Source: Amphirosellinia nigrospora
Taxonomy: Eukaryota; Ascomycota; Sordariomycetes; Xylariales; Xylariaceae
Assembly (NCBI GenBank): GCA_004123355.1
Contig: SCHM01000002.1
Location: forward strand, 744,001 to 808,000
DNA length: 64,000 nucleotides
Direction: 5' to 3'
Of the stretch, positions 45,685 through 57,041 are shown in pieces. The notes below the pieces were generated by a model. It saw only the letters and a list, made by a program, of their open reading frames with translations, searched no databases and was not told the origin of the DNA. Each line of letters starts with the position of its first letter. Positions within the stretch are counted from its first letter, which is position 1. A program made the position numbers and the translations under genes.

Positions 45685-48198
45685 TTATAGCGTCCAGAGT
45701 CCGCTGCGACGTTTTCCAAAGGGTAAATGACGAACGCGCTCAAGAACAGTCCCAGTGTAATTCCGATTGCGATCTGGATCATGGATCCGGCAACGTTGAA
45801 CACGACGTTACTGATGTTGTTATTACCATCAACAGGTACCTTTTAATGTTAGTAACTAAGAGAGTGTCAAGGTTAAGTTTTGTCGACTTACTAAAGGAGT
45901 TCCATCCACGGGCTGGGTGTTGTTATTAATCTTGTTGGCAGCGTTAAGGCCACTCAGAAGACTTCCGTCGCTGCCAGGCCACTGGGCACTTGTACGAAAA
46001 TTGCCGGCAATAGTGCAGCTGCCGCAACTCCGTGTCTTAGTCTTGAATACAAGTTGGCCAAAACACCGACTGAGAAGGCGCCAAGTGTATTCGCGATCTG
46101 GGGAGCAGCCTTAAACTTCGGAGAAGTGAAGAAGTTTACCAGATATCCCACGAATGAGATAAGAACCATGACGGGAAGCTGCTTCCATTTGGCTTGATTA
46201 ACAATTGCAAGACAGATAGTGAAAAGAGGCACGAAAATGAAGGCGAGATGGGGATTCATGGTGTTGCGGCAAACGGTCTCTGATGTGGCCTTCGAGTCGG
46301 CGATCCGTAGATTACGGTTCCCACTGTAATACCAAAGCCGAGAAATAACGAATAGATGACGGCATACACTAGACGGATTGACCCTGGCACTAGTGCTCGG
46401 GACTGTAGCTCGAGCGCCGAACTTACTATATACGAGTTAGTAGGAGCCGTATGAAGGGGGTAGACGATGAGAACGTACAGACAAACCATCCAGGGAGTAT
46501 AAGTGCTATGGAACTTTGCGCTAGAGCAGAAAAACAGAACAATTTTCCGCCTCTGAGGCTCCCAAATGCCCTTGCAAGAAAACTGGTAAATATAGTTGCA
46601 CTGATCTCGAACAAGTTGTTGTACAGGGCCGACTTCGGAGCCACAATGATTTGCAGTGTCCCAACCATGGATCCGAGAAGAAAGCATATAGGTAAATCGA
46701 TCCACCTTCCCCAAATGCGAAAGGCGCCACGGTTGCACTGGCTAGGCCGAAGACAAGTACGCGAATCCACGGGGGGAACTTTTCCTTCGCAGTCATGATA
46801 GCGGAGAGCCTGTCTATGGCTTCATCAACACCATAAATGTCGTGAAGCACATTCTTGTAGATCTCGTGGATATCTTTAAGCTTTCCTAAGTCAATTCCCT
46901 GATTCGTTCTCACAATCTTCACTTCGGTGGTATGAGTCTGTTTGTCATCGAAGGATATAATCATACAGCCAGGCAAATAAAGAAACTGCCCATCAATTTC
47001 AAGAACTCTTGCCGTCATGGTTAGATATTCTTCTAGGCGGTGGGTCGGAGCTCCATACATCATGAGAGCTTTACACATCTTGATGATGTATTTTTGGCGG
47101 CTCAGAGTCTGCGCGATATTGATCGTAATACGAATTTCCTCTTCTAGCCGTGGACGTCCCAGCTTTAAGAGACGAGAACTGGGACTCCGCTTGTACTTCG
47201 GTCGCTTCGACGGCTTTTCTGAGGTGGTCGTTTCTGAGGTGGACTTCTCCGAGGTGACCGATTCGGTTGCTACATCGGCAAGACGAGCGGAGGCTTCCAC
47301 GAGATTTGCGAGAGTATTTTCCGCAGAACGATTTTTGTCGTACCATTTCTTCCGCGTGGGAGTAGCCGTTCCAGGTGATCCTGGATTGCAGTCTCCCCTT
47401 GGACTGTGGGTGCCACTTGGGCTGTGATAGCTGGGAGGCCGAGACTCGTCACGTTGTTTGTATAACATCAGGATATTGGCCAGTGCACTTCCACGGAACT
47501 GCCGAGGCGGAGGTACATACAGCTCCGCGTCCCTTTCTTCGGGGGGTAGGCGGGATGGAAGAGTTCCCAGCAAGATTCGAGGTTGATGCTTGAAAATCAA
47601 AATGTCCATCACGTAGAGTATGAGAGCGGACGAGGTTGTAAGCCTCCTGCTTCAAAGCTCGCGATGGCTCCGAGCTCTCATCTTCTTGGTCGCCGCCATA
47701 TCCGTCATCAAATTTCCAGTTAGCTAGTTGAACTTCAAGATCTTTGAGACGGGCGCTTTGGCGTAGTTGTTGATATTCCTCAGCACTATCTACCGACTCA
47801 TCGTCGGAATCGAACGAGCTTGTTCTTGGACCTGGCGCGGATTGGGGTCTAGAAACGGTAGCAGCGACTTGACGAGCACGTTCTTGAGCGACAGACATTG
47901 CTGTACTACGTATCTCATCCTCGTCTGGGAGGCTAAGTGTTGAGTTATGAGGGTTTCCACGTAAGAGAGAGGGTTTCGGCTTTGCAGGCGACTTTTCTTC
48001 CCGAGATAATTTCAGTGCGTGTAATTGTCGTATCATTGTAGGGGGTTCGATATCGGCGGTGCTATTGAAACGTACTCGTCCTTTCTCCTTTTTGGCTGTG
48101 ATTCCAAATTCAGGGGGGGCGGTACTCTGGCCTCCTTCTGAAGAGGCGATGGATGGTGGGCGGCTATTCTCCGGAGAAGGCTGCTTTCCGCTGTCCAT
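45685..48198 (-). CDS. ThrE-family (DUF1212) exporter, PRM10-like
   Basis: Membrane protein of the threonine/serine exporter family, homologous to yeast Prm10. The start at 48198 gives MDSGKQPSPENSRPPSIASS. A long cytosolic N-terminal region follows (VRFNSTADIEPPTMIRQLHA, SFDSDDESVDSAEEYQQLRQ, SALANILMLYKQRDESRPPS, KYKRSPSSRLLKL). The ThrE N-domain reads IRITINIAQTLSRQKYIIKM, then CKALMMYGAPTHRLEEYLTM, DGQFLYLPGCMIISFDDKQT and DVYGVDEAI-like sequence. The membrane region begins WIRVLVFGLASATVAPFAFG. After a break near 46725 come DLPICFLLGSMVGTLQIIVA, LVYAVIYSLFLGFGITVGTV, LPVMVLISFVGYLVNFF and ALLPAIFVQVPSGLAA. An intron near 45830-45895 precedes VAGSMIQIAIGITLGLFLSA, and one more base change gives YPFGKRRSGLWTL with the stop at 45685. 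At least three frame breaks, near 47510, 46725 and 45725. Confidence 0.88.
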
Positions 48199-51100
48199 AT
48201 CGCGGCCTCTCTTGTGATGCTTGTAATGTCTTGGAAAGCAATAACAATTTTGAAGTGAGTCGAAAAAAAGGGGATGAAATCCTCGCTATAACGCGGGAGA
48301 CGTGGTCTTAGACCTGCGGCTGATTATTCTAGGTATGTAGGCGTCGTAATAGGATTGATCTGGAAGTATGATACGAGCTGCAAGAGCTGACCGATGCTGG
48401 GTATACAATACAAAGCAAGTAGGGGGCAAGAATCATTTATGACGCAAGCACAATGGACAGAGTTTAGGTTATTACTCCGAATACGCGTCAAGAGCGGTTG
48501 ACAAAGCGAGTTGCGCAAGCACTTGATACTTGATCTGGGTGCAATGGGGACTTGGGTTGATTTCAAAGCTTTATTCGCCCCATCCCGACCAAGCTGCCCG
48601 ACCAAACCCGCCTTTCGGTCATTTAGCAATATCGTGATAATGGGTTTGTGGACCGGCGGAGAGTTCCTAGATAGTGTGATACCGGGAGCGGTAACACCGT
48701 GTTAGTCTGGGCAGGACATTCACAAGACGATTGGCAGACGGATGCTTCCAGATTTGCAGGGAAGGAGTTCTCAAGTCAAGATACGAGAGCGCTTGGCGGC
48801 CATAGTGTCAGTACGGACTCTACCGTGCTGGCTCTGCCTTATCTGATGTTCTCCACCGCATGGCCAACTCTAATAGCCTGGCCCATTATTTACTGGAGAA
48901 TTGCTTGATAGCGACGACCAAAGTTGAGCAGGTGGAATGACGAACGGTACCGTAATCTAGGTAGGCGCGAAAAGGAGGCTTCTAGCACTTCCTCGTACGA
49001 GGAAAAGGAGGCTCAGACGTCTTGCCATAGGGATCATGTATCCAATGGGCTCCCTAGGACACGGAGCTTGGCTTGAGGAGAGCTCGTGGGCCTCGCACAG
49101 ACTCACACCTTGCTGGTAAAAAGATGTGATAGCGGGCGGGTGGAGGGGGGCGACCCTTGATGGTATAAGTATAACACAGTAAGTACTACGCCGGCAGTTG
49201 GGCCGGATCAACGACATCGAAGCTTGACTCTAAGACGTGATGTTGATAAGAGTCGATACTATTTAATTGTTGGCGCGTAGGATTGGTTGCAGAGCCGCAG
49301 GGTAGATGCAAGGGGCAACGTTTCGGTACCTACCTACGAGGGGCCTTGGTTCTATCTAGCACCTTAATGGCGGACTAATTGGTACAGTACATGTCCCCAC
49401 TCGATCTGATCTACTAGTACATTCAGCAGTACTGTAGGCACTACATAGATACGCTGATCATGAAACACGGCAATGGCGTTCCTAGCCGCACGAGGCCACC
49501 TCTATCCTGCTATTGGTCGCGCAACCTAGGTCCACCTCGGCCTGTATTCTAGAAGATGGTGCATATATCCATATCTAAGAGTGGGCGAAAAAAAATCTAT
49601 TTTTCTTCCGTGCAGGTAACTGATAAGAAGCGTCATCGGATTGCTTATATGTGGCAAATCACATTGTCTCTAAGAACTGCTAAATAGCCCGATTCGGTAA
49701 CAGGGGAAAAAACCTGATCGCTCGCCTAGCATTAGTATTGATATCACTACAATGTACAAGTGAACACCTAGTGAGTAGCGAACAACACGATATATTATAG
49801 GTTCTTATACCGTGTATTTTCCATCGACACCTTTCGCACTGGATTCCCAATCGTCATCCCCTCGCTTCAATTTGTTTCGATGGCCAATGTGTAGGAGAGA
49901 GAATGTCGCGCTTGGCGAGCCCGCTCGTGGTATGTGTAAGTGGCAGTGAATTTAGGAAGCTGTTGAGTTTAATTCACTCAAATACTAAAGCGCATGCGGG
50001 TACATAGATAGCAAGACCGCCACGTGCTGTTGCTACCTATGGTTCCAGAGCCCTGCAGAATTGGAGTGAGCCTCACAGACGAGATGCAAAAGAGAAGCGA
50101 AGCAAGCTGTTGCTCGGTTTACCTATTTGGGATTAGCCGGCCCTCTTTGCAAACCACCACGGTTCACCTTCATAGCGAGCGACAGGCCACTTATGTTAGT
50201 GGGGAGGCTAATTGACGTTCACTATCAGCAAGGGGCATTGAACCAGGACTGAAGTTTTTCTCAATCTTATTCTTGAAGCCCAACCCAGAAGCCTGGTTGT
50301 TGATGCCCAGAAGGTGTTCAAGAACTAGGTCAGGGTATTGAAGACTCTTTCATCGCCTCCACTATGCCATATAGTTCCTTGCGTTAAACTAAACGACGGA
50401 GCCAAGGGATAGCGTGGGTAAGTATCCGTTTCCTACTTCCAAATATAGATGATACCCACGCTAATATGGCGTTGCCGCACCGAAAAAAAAAAAAAAACTC
50501 CCTCATTCTCGCGATAGACAGCTAAGCTTCACGCTGCTATCACAGCGGTGCAAGTCTTGTCCGTTTTGCCCGTTTTGCAAGATACGCAAACATCCATAGT
50601 TTGTAGGCGAAGCGTATTTGACAGAAGATAAATCTAGCTTCTGGATAGCTGTCCGTCTTAAGAATTCGATCAGAATGCCTTGCTACTATGTGACTTAGCA
50701 GCACAGCGCATCGTAGTTCATACGCTGCATGAGGATTCAACCCTGCAACAGAGTGATTAGGTACAATACAAGAACATGTTAAGCCTCTTTTTAGGCCCAT
50801 TGGTAGTTCGAGCAACTTACTCTTCTTTTAAAAAATTTTTTTGAAAAAAAGGACGAAGACGCAAGGAAATATCCTGTAAGGGGGGCTTGTCAATTCATGC
50901 AATACTGATACTATATGGCACCACACTCTACCTAGGTACCTCCTATCCTTATACTGTCCTCCTTACATATACTCAATGTTAACCTTTGTATCTTAAGTAA
51001 GTTGAAAATGACGCAATAAGCGGACTGGTTTCATTGAAGTTACCCCTTCTACACGAGGCGGGTGTGGTAGTGGACACGCGGGCATGACGTTCATCTGGGC

Positions 51101-51964
51101 TCATCCACGTCTCCATCGCTCTGAGAATCGAATTCTCGACTCGTTCTTATTCCTTGATATTAATGAGCCTGATATTATCGCCCATTCAGGCGTAATCAAT
51201 AATGAGATTATAAGGACGAGAAAATGAATCCACACTTATGCCCTTGACACGTCGCTGTATAGGTTGATAAAAAAATTTTGACCCCGACGAAACGACCCAT
51301 CTGATAATGCGCCCGGTATCACAAGATGCAACACTCACTGTGTAAGAACTTTCACGCTTGACCGGAAAAGCGGTGAACTGATAAAGTCATTCTGATGTAC
51401 CGCATGATACAGGCACGGATGAACGGACTCGAGAGATAGTAGGTTGATAACACTTCCATGTACGCGCCCAGAGCAAACCCTCGTTGTGCCAAACACTTTG
51501 GGTCTCCATGATCGAAAAAGGCCATATGCAATGTATAAATCCCAGAAGGGTATAGAGAAAGAGAATTCTGTATGTAGCCGACTAGCCCACGAAGGTGTTT
51601 GAAGATCTTCGCGAAATGAGGGGACGACAGTCTGCTACCTACCAAGATAGGGTTCCTATGTCCGAAGACTCTACCTACTGAGCATGTGAGAATGGATTTG
51701 TTGCATATTGAATATAGCTTATATATAGTCAATAAATCTCGCGCCATTGCCTACTTTCTTCATATATTTATTGTCTAGGGAGCATATCCTACATCGTTGT
51801 AATATACGGCTTAACAACAATTTTCGAACAACGCCTAATACGCGCTATTTTAAGCATCCCGTCGCTATCAATGCAACCCGTGCTGTCTAGCACAACTTAT
51901 TATAAATTGAGAATAACCGACTTCCGATACTACTCTTCTCATTCCTCTCCGCTCTATTTTTCCA
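48199..51964. other. 3.8-kb spacer
   Basis: 48199-48700 is the ThrE promoter. The rest has no recognised gene; a poly-A run (50481-50495) and an A/T-rich near-palindrome (50826-50848) are visible. Open frames at 48699-49217, 50540-50815 and 51352-51747 lack conserved patterns. Confidence 0.45.
49701..49721 (+). repeat. CAGGGGAAA(AAA)CCTGATCGC motif, copy 2
   Basis: Partner of 45115-45132, with a longer A run in the middle. Confidence 0.45.
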
Positions 51965-52340
51965 ATGGCCTTTACGAAGAGCGGTAGCTCAACACCGAGC
52001 GACGGTGGTCCTAGCGTCTCATTTCGTACGGAGAATTAAACCGCGCTTCTTAAAACTTCAACAGAGCTAGCACCGGCGCCCTAAACCCAGCCTCTTCCTC
52101 CTACGCCGTTGGCCCCTGCTCATAGGAGCGGCTATGAACAAAGCATTTCGGAGGACTCGGCCCCGTGGAAGAGCTCCCCCGCACGCGAGCTTCCCCCTGT
52201 CGCACAGGGGTAGAGGCATCGGATCGTAGCTCGATGCGGAGGCTGTGGGGTAGCTCGGCCTGGCGACGATAGCTACTAAAAAGGGCCAACCTCACCTTCC
52301 AAAATTCGGCTTGGTGTGTAAAACTTCGTGGCCCTACAGG
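51965..52340 (+). other. Possible coding remnant upstream of the GH36 gene
   Basis: Higher G+C than its flanks. An ATG at 51965 reads MAFTKSGSSTPSDGGPSVSF. Further on, in other frames, come GYEQSISEDSAPWKSSPARE, LPPVAQG, and RSSMRRLWGSSAWRR. The Ser/Pro-rich composition and runs of sense codons across frame changes look like a disordered protein with the same indel problem as its neighbours, but I cannot name a family and no clear stop or intron structure emerges. Confidence 0.3.
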
Positions 52341-52561
52341 GGAATCCGCGCCTGGCGACCCCGACCTCGGTTCCTGCTCGGTCTAGGCCGCTGTGACGCA
52401 ATGAGCCGACCATGTCGGCTTGGTGTCGTGTGAATTCCCGTCCACTCGGAGAAATTCTTTTAAAAGCTCAAGGGGCTGCTGCTGCTGCCCTCGGTGAAGG
52501 GAGTTTGTCTCGACCTGTTTACAGCTTGAGAGAAAGTCTAGAGGCCATTGTGGAGTACGCC

Positions 52562-55015
52562 ATGATCACCACAAGACTAGCCGTGTGCCTTTTCCCGGCT
52601 TGGGCACTGGCCCAAAGCAGTGTGAAATGTAAGCTTCATTTTTCTCAGTCCTGCTAGTGACGCTCCTAAGACATGAAATTATGTCGTGTTGAGCTCAATT
52701 GATGATTTGATTCTTACCAATTGATTTCAGATATCACTGTTCAGGATGGTCCTGCGCCTTCTTTCTCCCTGTCTTCGTCCAACATCTCATACCAGTTCCA
52801 CGTCGACCCTTTAACGTTAGACCTGATTCACGACCACTGGGGTGGGTACGCGGCAGAGACTGTTCCTCAAGAGATCGGCAGCACGGGTGGTTGGGGTGGT
52901 GATTAGTGAGTAACTCCAAGTACCCCAGTAATCAATACAATGCATATTGATATAAGTCAGCACCTACCGGCTTCGCGAGTTCCCTGACTTAGGCCGAGGC
53001 GACTTTCGGGCACCGGCCATTCACATCCAACACGCTTCGGGGGACACCGTTTCTGCCTTTGCATACACAGGTTATGAGGTCAAGGCCGGCAAACCTAGCC
53101 TTCCCGGACTCCCCGCCACGTATGGCGAAGACGACGATGTCTCAACTCTTATAGTTCATCTGCGCGATGACTATGCTGCTATCTCAGCCGATCTTTACTA
53201 CTCGATCTTCCCAAGGCACAACGCTATCGCCCGTAGCTTCCGTCTCACAAACAAGGGCAATAGCACCGCCAGCGTTCTAAGAGCGAGCAGTTGGAGCATT
53301 GACATGCCAAATGAAGAGCTCGATCTGATTGACCTCCGTGGAGACTGGGCTAATGAGGCTCACCTTAACAGACGTTCAGTCGAATGGGGCGAGCAAGGGT
53401 AAGCGGAGAACGCGTCGTATTTTCCTCGATATTTGACTGATTTATTCGTTCTATAGCTTCGGGTCAACCGCGGGTTACTCTTCACACTTCCACAACCCAT
53501 TCTTCGCGCTTGCTCCTCCTAGCACCACAGAGTCCCAGGGTTCGGCAACCGGCTATTCTCTGATTTACACAGGTTCGTTCGCCGCAAACGTCGAGCGATG
53601 GTCGACGGGCTGGGTGCGAGTACTTCTCGGTCTCAACCCAATACACCTGTCATGGCCACTGAAGGCGGGAGACACCTTCATTTCCCCTGAAGTCGTCTCA
53701 GTATACTCCGAGAACGGTTTCAGCGGCATGTCACAATCGCTACACTCTTTGTTCAAGCACCAACTATCGCGCTCGAACCACACATGGGAGACACGGCCAG
53801 CTCTACTCAACTCATGGGAGGGTCTGGGCTTCGACTACAACGCTACCGCCATGGTAGACCTGGCAAAAGGAGCCGCTGATCTCGGCTGCACGCTATTTGT
53901 GAACGACGATGGCTGGTTTGGCAATGACTACCCCCGCGACAACGACACGGAAGGACTGGGCGACTGGACGCCTCAGAAGAAGAAGTTCCCCGAAGGACTA
54001 GGCCCATACGTCGAGGACGTGAACGATATAAGCGTATCCAACTCAAGCAAAATGAGTTTCGGTCTATGGGTTGAGCCCGAGATGGTGAACCCATTGTCAG
54101 ACCTATACAAGGAACACCCAGACTGGGTCTTGCACGCCGGAAACCACAACCGTACACTGGTTCGTCACCAGCTCGTGCTGAACCTTGGACTCAAAGAGGT
54201 GCAGGACTACATCATCAACACGATCGAGAAGATCCTCGACTCAGCAAATATCAAATACATCAAATGGGACAACAACCGTGGCCAGCACGAGATGTCCTCC
54301 CCCGCCGACAACTACGCCTATATCCTGGGTATGTACCGCGTCATCGACAACCTCACGACGGCGCACCCCGAGATCATCTGGGAAGGCTGCGCGTCGGGCG
54401 GTGGCCGCTTCGACGCGGGTCTGCTGCACTACTGGCCGCAGAGCTGGACGTCCGATAACACGGACGGGCTCGACAGACTGCAGATCCAATTCGGCACGTC
54501 ATACGCCTACCCGCCTTCGGCGATGGGCTGCCACGTCAGCGCCGTGCCCAACGGCCAAGTCGGGCGCATAACCCCCTGCGGTTCCGCTCCGCAGTAGCCA
54601 GCATGTGCGGCTCATACGGGCTGGAGCTCGACCCCAAGGATCTGACCGACGACGAGCGCGACGTGATCCCGGGCCTGGTCGCCCTGCAGCAGGAGATCAA
54701 CCCGCTGGTGATCAACGGCGACTTCTACCGCCTGGCGCTCCCGACCAGTCGAACTGGCCCGCGGCCATGTTCGCGCTGCCCGACGCCAGCAAGGCCGTGC
54801 TGTTCGCTTTCCAGGTCCGCTCCGGCACCAAGCCCTTTGCCGGGCCCGTCAAGCTGAGGGGTCTCGATGCGAGCGCCAAGTACCAGCTTACGAGCGATGA
54901 CTTCAATGACTATAATGCTACGTACTCTGGCTCTACGCTCATGAATTCGGGACTGAGCCTGCAGTGGCCGACTGCGGATTACCAGAGCTATATTATTAAA
55001 CTGGAGAAAATGTAA
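52562..55015 (+). CDS. Secreted alpha-galactosidase, GH36 (AglC-like)
   Basis: Hydrolyses alpha-1,6-linked galactose from raffinose-family oligosaccharides and galactomannan, outside the cell. The signal peptide is MITTRLAVCLFPAWALAQ. Introns at 52630-52729, about 52906-52960, and 53400-53457 are bounded by GT...AG. The N-terminal beta-domain has YQFHVDPLTLDLIHDHWGGY, TYRLRELPDLGRGDFRAPA and HIQHASGDTVSAFAYTGYEV. The catalytic barrel carries RPALLNSWEGLGFDYN, LFVNDDGWFGNDYPRDN, FGLWVEPEMVNPLSDLYKEH, the nucleophile region IKYIKWDNNRGQHE (Asp) near 54255, IIWEGCASGGGRFDAG, and the acid/base region SWTSDNTDGLDRLQ (Asp) near 54450. Two single-base losses (C run at 54572-54576; GG at about 54749) interrupt an otherwise perfect gene. 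After correction the sequence continues PLRFRSAVASMCGSYGLEL and ALPDQSNWPAAMFALPD to YIIKLEKM. Length (about 740 residues) is normal for the family. Confidence 0.93.
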
Positions 55016-55383
55016 ACAGATCCGAAGGGGATATAATACATGTAAAATACCTGCTGCCGAACGCTTGGCGTTGGGATAGCCAAAACAAAATAGGTGTAGT
55101 AGTAATGCGATAATGAATTGAAATATCTTCGCATAATCAAAAGAGAGTCAGCAACATGGTAACAACTGGTGACCTAAACAATACATGTACTTATGAGCCT
55201 TTGGTGTAGTTCCATTCCTAGTTTGTTCTGAACATTGCGTAATTAGCGCATAGACCTTGTATTATAATTATGTTGCTGTACAAATATTTTACAAATAATA
55301 CTCATATCTGCGGTATGTAGAACTGGAACTTATTCCTATATGTACATATGTATACAGCTTGTTAATTAACTATTATTAGAGAA
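55016..55383. other. Convergent 3' flanks of GH36 and TMEM135-like genes
   Basis: AT-rich, with AATAAT/ATAATAC elements that could serve polyadenylation. No gene. Confidence 0.5.
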
Positions 55384-57041
55384 TCAAGTCTCGAGAACAG
55401 ACCCCAAGATATTTCCTAGTACACCGCGAACCCTACCTCTGTTTTCGCGGACACAGGTAAACACGATAGCCGTGCTGAAAGCAAAAACGAATGTCTCCCT
55501 CCACTGTTGTCAAGGGGATATCGTCGAGGTAAGAGGGTAGCGAGCGCTCTCGGCGCCACGAATAGCGCCATGTCTTTCCTCCGCGACGCAGCCTCAAAGA
55601 AGATGCTCCACCCGCACATGAAACAGCCGCAGCCTACACAAACGCCCCCGTCGATCGTCTGGCGGGATGTGGTATGCTTTCCGAGGAGATGCGGGCCGAG
55701 CCGCGTCCGCGCGAGACATACGCCGTAGTAAAAACAAGGTGATGAACGTTGCGAGGAATGAAGAGGAGCGTGCAGCGGCCACAAGAGCCTTACGAAAGCC
55801 CCGAGGATTCTTTTTGCGAGCTAGCACGTAGAGGGTAGATAGGTCGCCATGGACCACCTAAACGATCGAAAGAAGCGGAACAACGCATGATATTCGCAGG
55901 AGGGCCCGCAGTCCATATGTACCATCTCGCATGGGAATGGGATGGTGGTGGAGGGGTCGCCCCATTCAAGAGGCCACTTGTAATCTGAGCACATGGACTG
56001 TAAAAGGGGTGCTTGACCGGTCTCCTCACCGTAGCGAAGCTCCCCTTATGACAACGTCGGAGCGCCTCGATGAGGCGTTGATCAACCGCTGCTGCTGAGC
56101 TGATCCATTTGTTGTAAGATTTAGGCAAAGCGGATGGCGTGTAAAACCATGCCCACATTATAAAGGCGCATGAGGCAGCAAATATTGATGGATCGGTCAT
56201 TTTGGTTATGAACGAATCAAACTATGTGAGTTAGTCATCCTGAGAGATCTGCGTTATAGCACTATAGGTAGCACTCACCCACGACCATTGACCGGCAGCA
56301 ACCCGGCGCTGCCGTCTCTGAGACCATAGCTCGCCAACAATAACATCGATAGCTCTAGTGGTGGCAAACAGAGTCAAATCAAGTGTTCGCCCTGAATATC
56401 GAACTGTCTCTTGCTTATCGTCATCTACCGTTCTTGTCTCAGCGAATGTTGCGGTCTTCTTGGACTGGAGTAGCCGCAGACTCAGCCAACCAGCAATGAA
56501 CGACGATATCCATATCGAAAGTCTACAACCAAGTTAGACATGTCTCATGACAAAGGTGAGCACATATCGTATGTAGGTATGTCGGGGAATGTAATTGTCT
56601 TACCGCCGCCTAGCCACGCCTGATAGCTGGAGTTTCCAACGATTTATTAGTCTCCTAACCAGTACCTACTTCATCGTCAGCCTGTAGTCGAGAACGCCTA
56701 GGATAATTGTTTAGAAAGAGAAGTCTTACGTCAAGAAGAGTTGTTCCGCCAACCAGTGTAGCACAAAAGGTTGGGAATCTCTGAGGGTCTAGTCCGCCAC
56801 GGAGTATGCGTTGCAGGGATGCAATAAAGGAATCTTGTGGTTGGGTTGCATTGACCAGACCCCTGCCTTTCCTCCTCCATCTCGCCCCATATTGCAAAAC
56901 TAAAGTCAGAACCCTAGGTGCGACAGCAGACGCATATCCTAGGACATAGGCCCGGACCACGGGCTTCAAAACCGGTGGAATGGCATTGTCTAGTCTTGCG
57001 TGGGCTCGCGGCCTCTGACGGAGAAGAGTAGTCGAGGTCAT
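55384..57041 (-). CDS. TMEM135-like integral membrane protein, frame-broken
   Basis: Conserved fungal multi-pass membrane protein resembling animal TMEM135, which is linked to mitochondria and peroxisomes. The start at 57041 gives MTSTTLLRQRPRAHARLDNA, then IPPVLKPVVRAYVLGYASAV, APRVLTLVLQ, SLQRILRGGLDPQRFPTFC and ATLVGGTTLLD. An intron and a short exon (56600s) lead to FIAGWLSLRLLQSKKTATFA, VRYSGRTLDLTLFATTRAID and VIVGELWSQRRQRRVAAGQW. After an intron come MTDPSIFAASCAFIMWAWFY, LPKSYNKWISSAAAVDQRLI and EALRRCHKG. The next 300 bases are broken by frame changes (HARWYIWTAGP frame versus the expected CEIVHMDCGPSCEYH), then FYYGVCLARTRLGPHLLGKH, DGGVCVGCGCFMCGWSIFFE and RKDMALFVAPRALATLLPRR are intact. 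A final break near 55490 gives FSTAIVFTCVRENRGRVRGV, LGNILGSVLET and a stop at 55384. Confidence 0.82.

Noticed and set aside
51352-51747. 131-codon minus-strand frame
   Set aside because: Longest frame in the spacer but without motifs or neighbours that support it.
54241-54571. Overlapping frames inside the GH36 gene on both strands
   Set aside because: Shadows caused by high G+C coding sequence.
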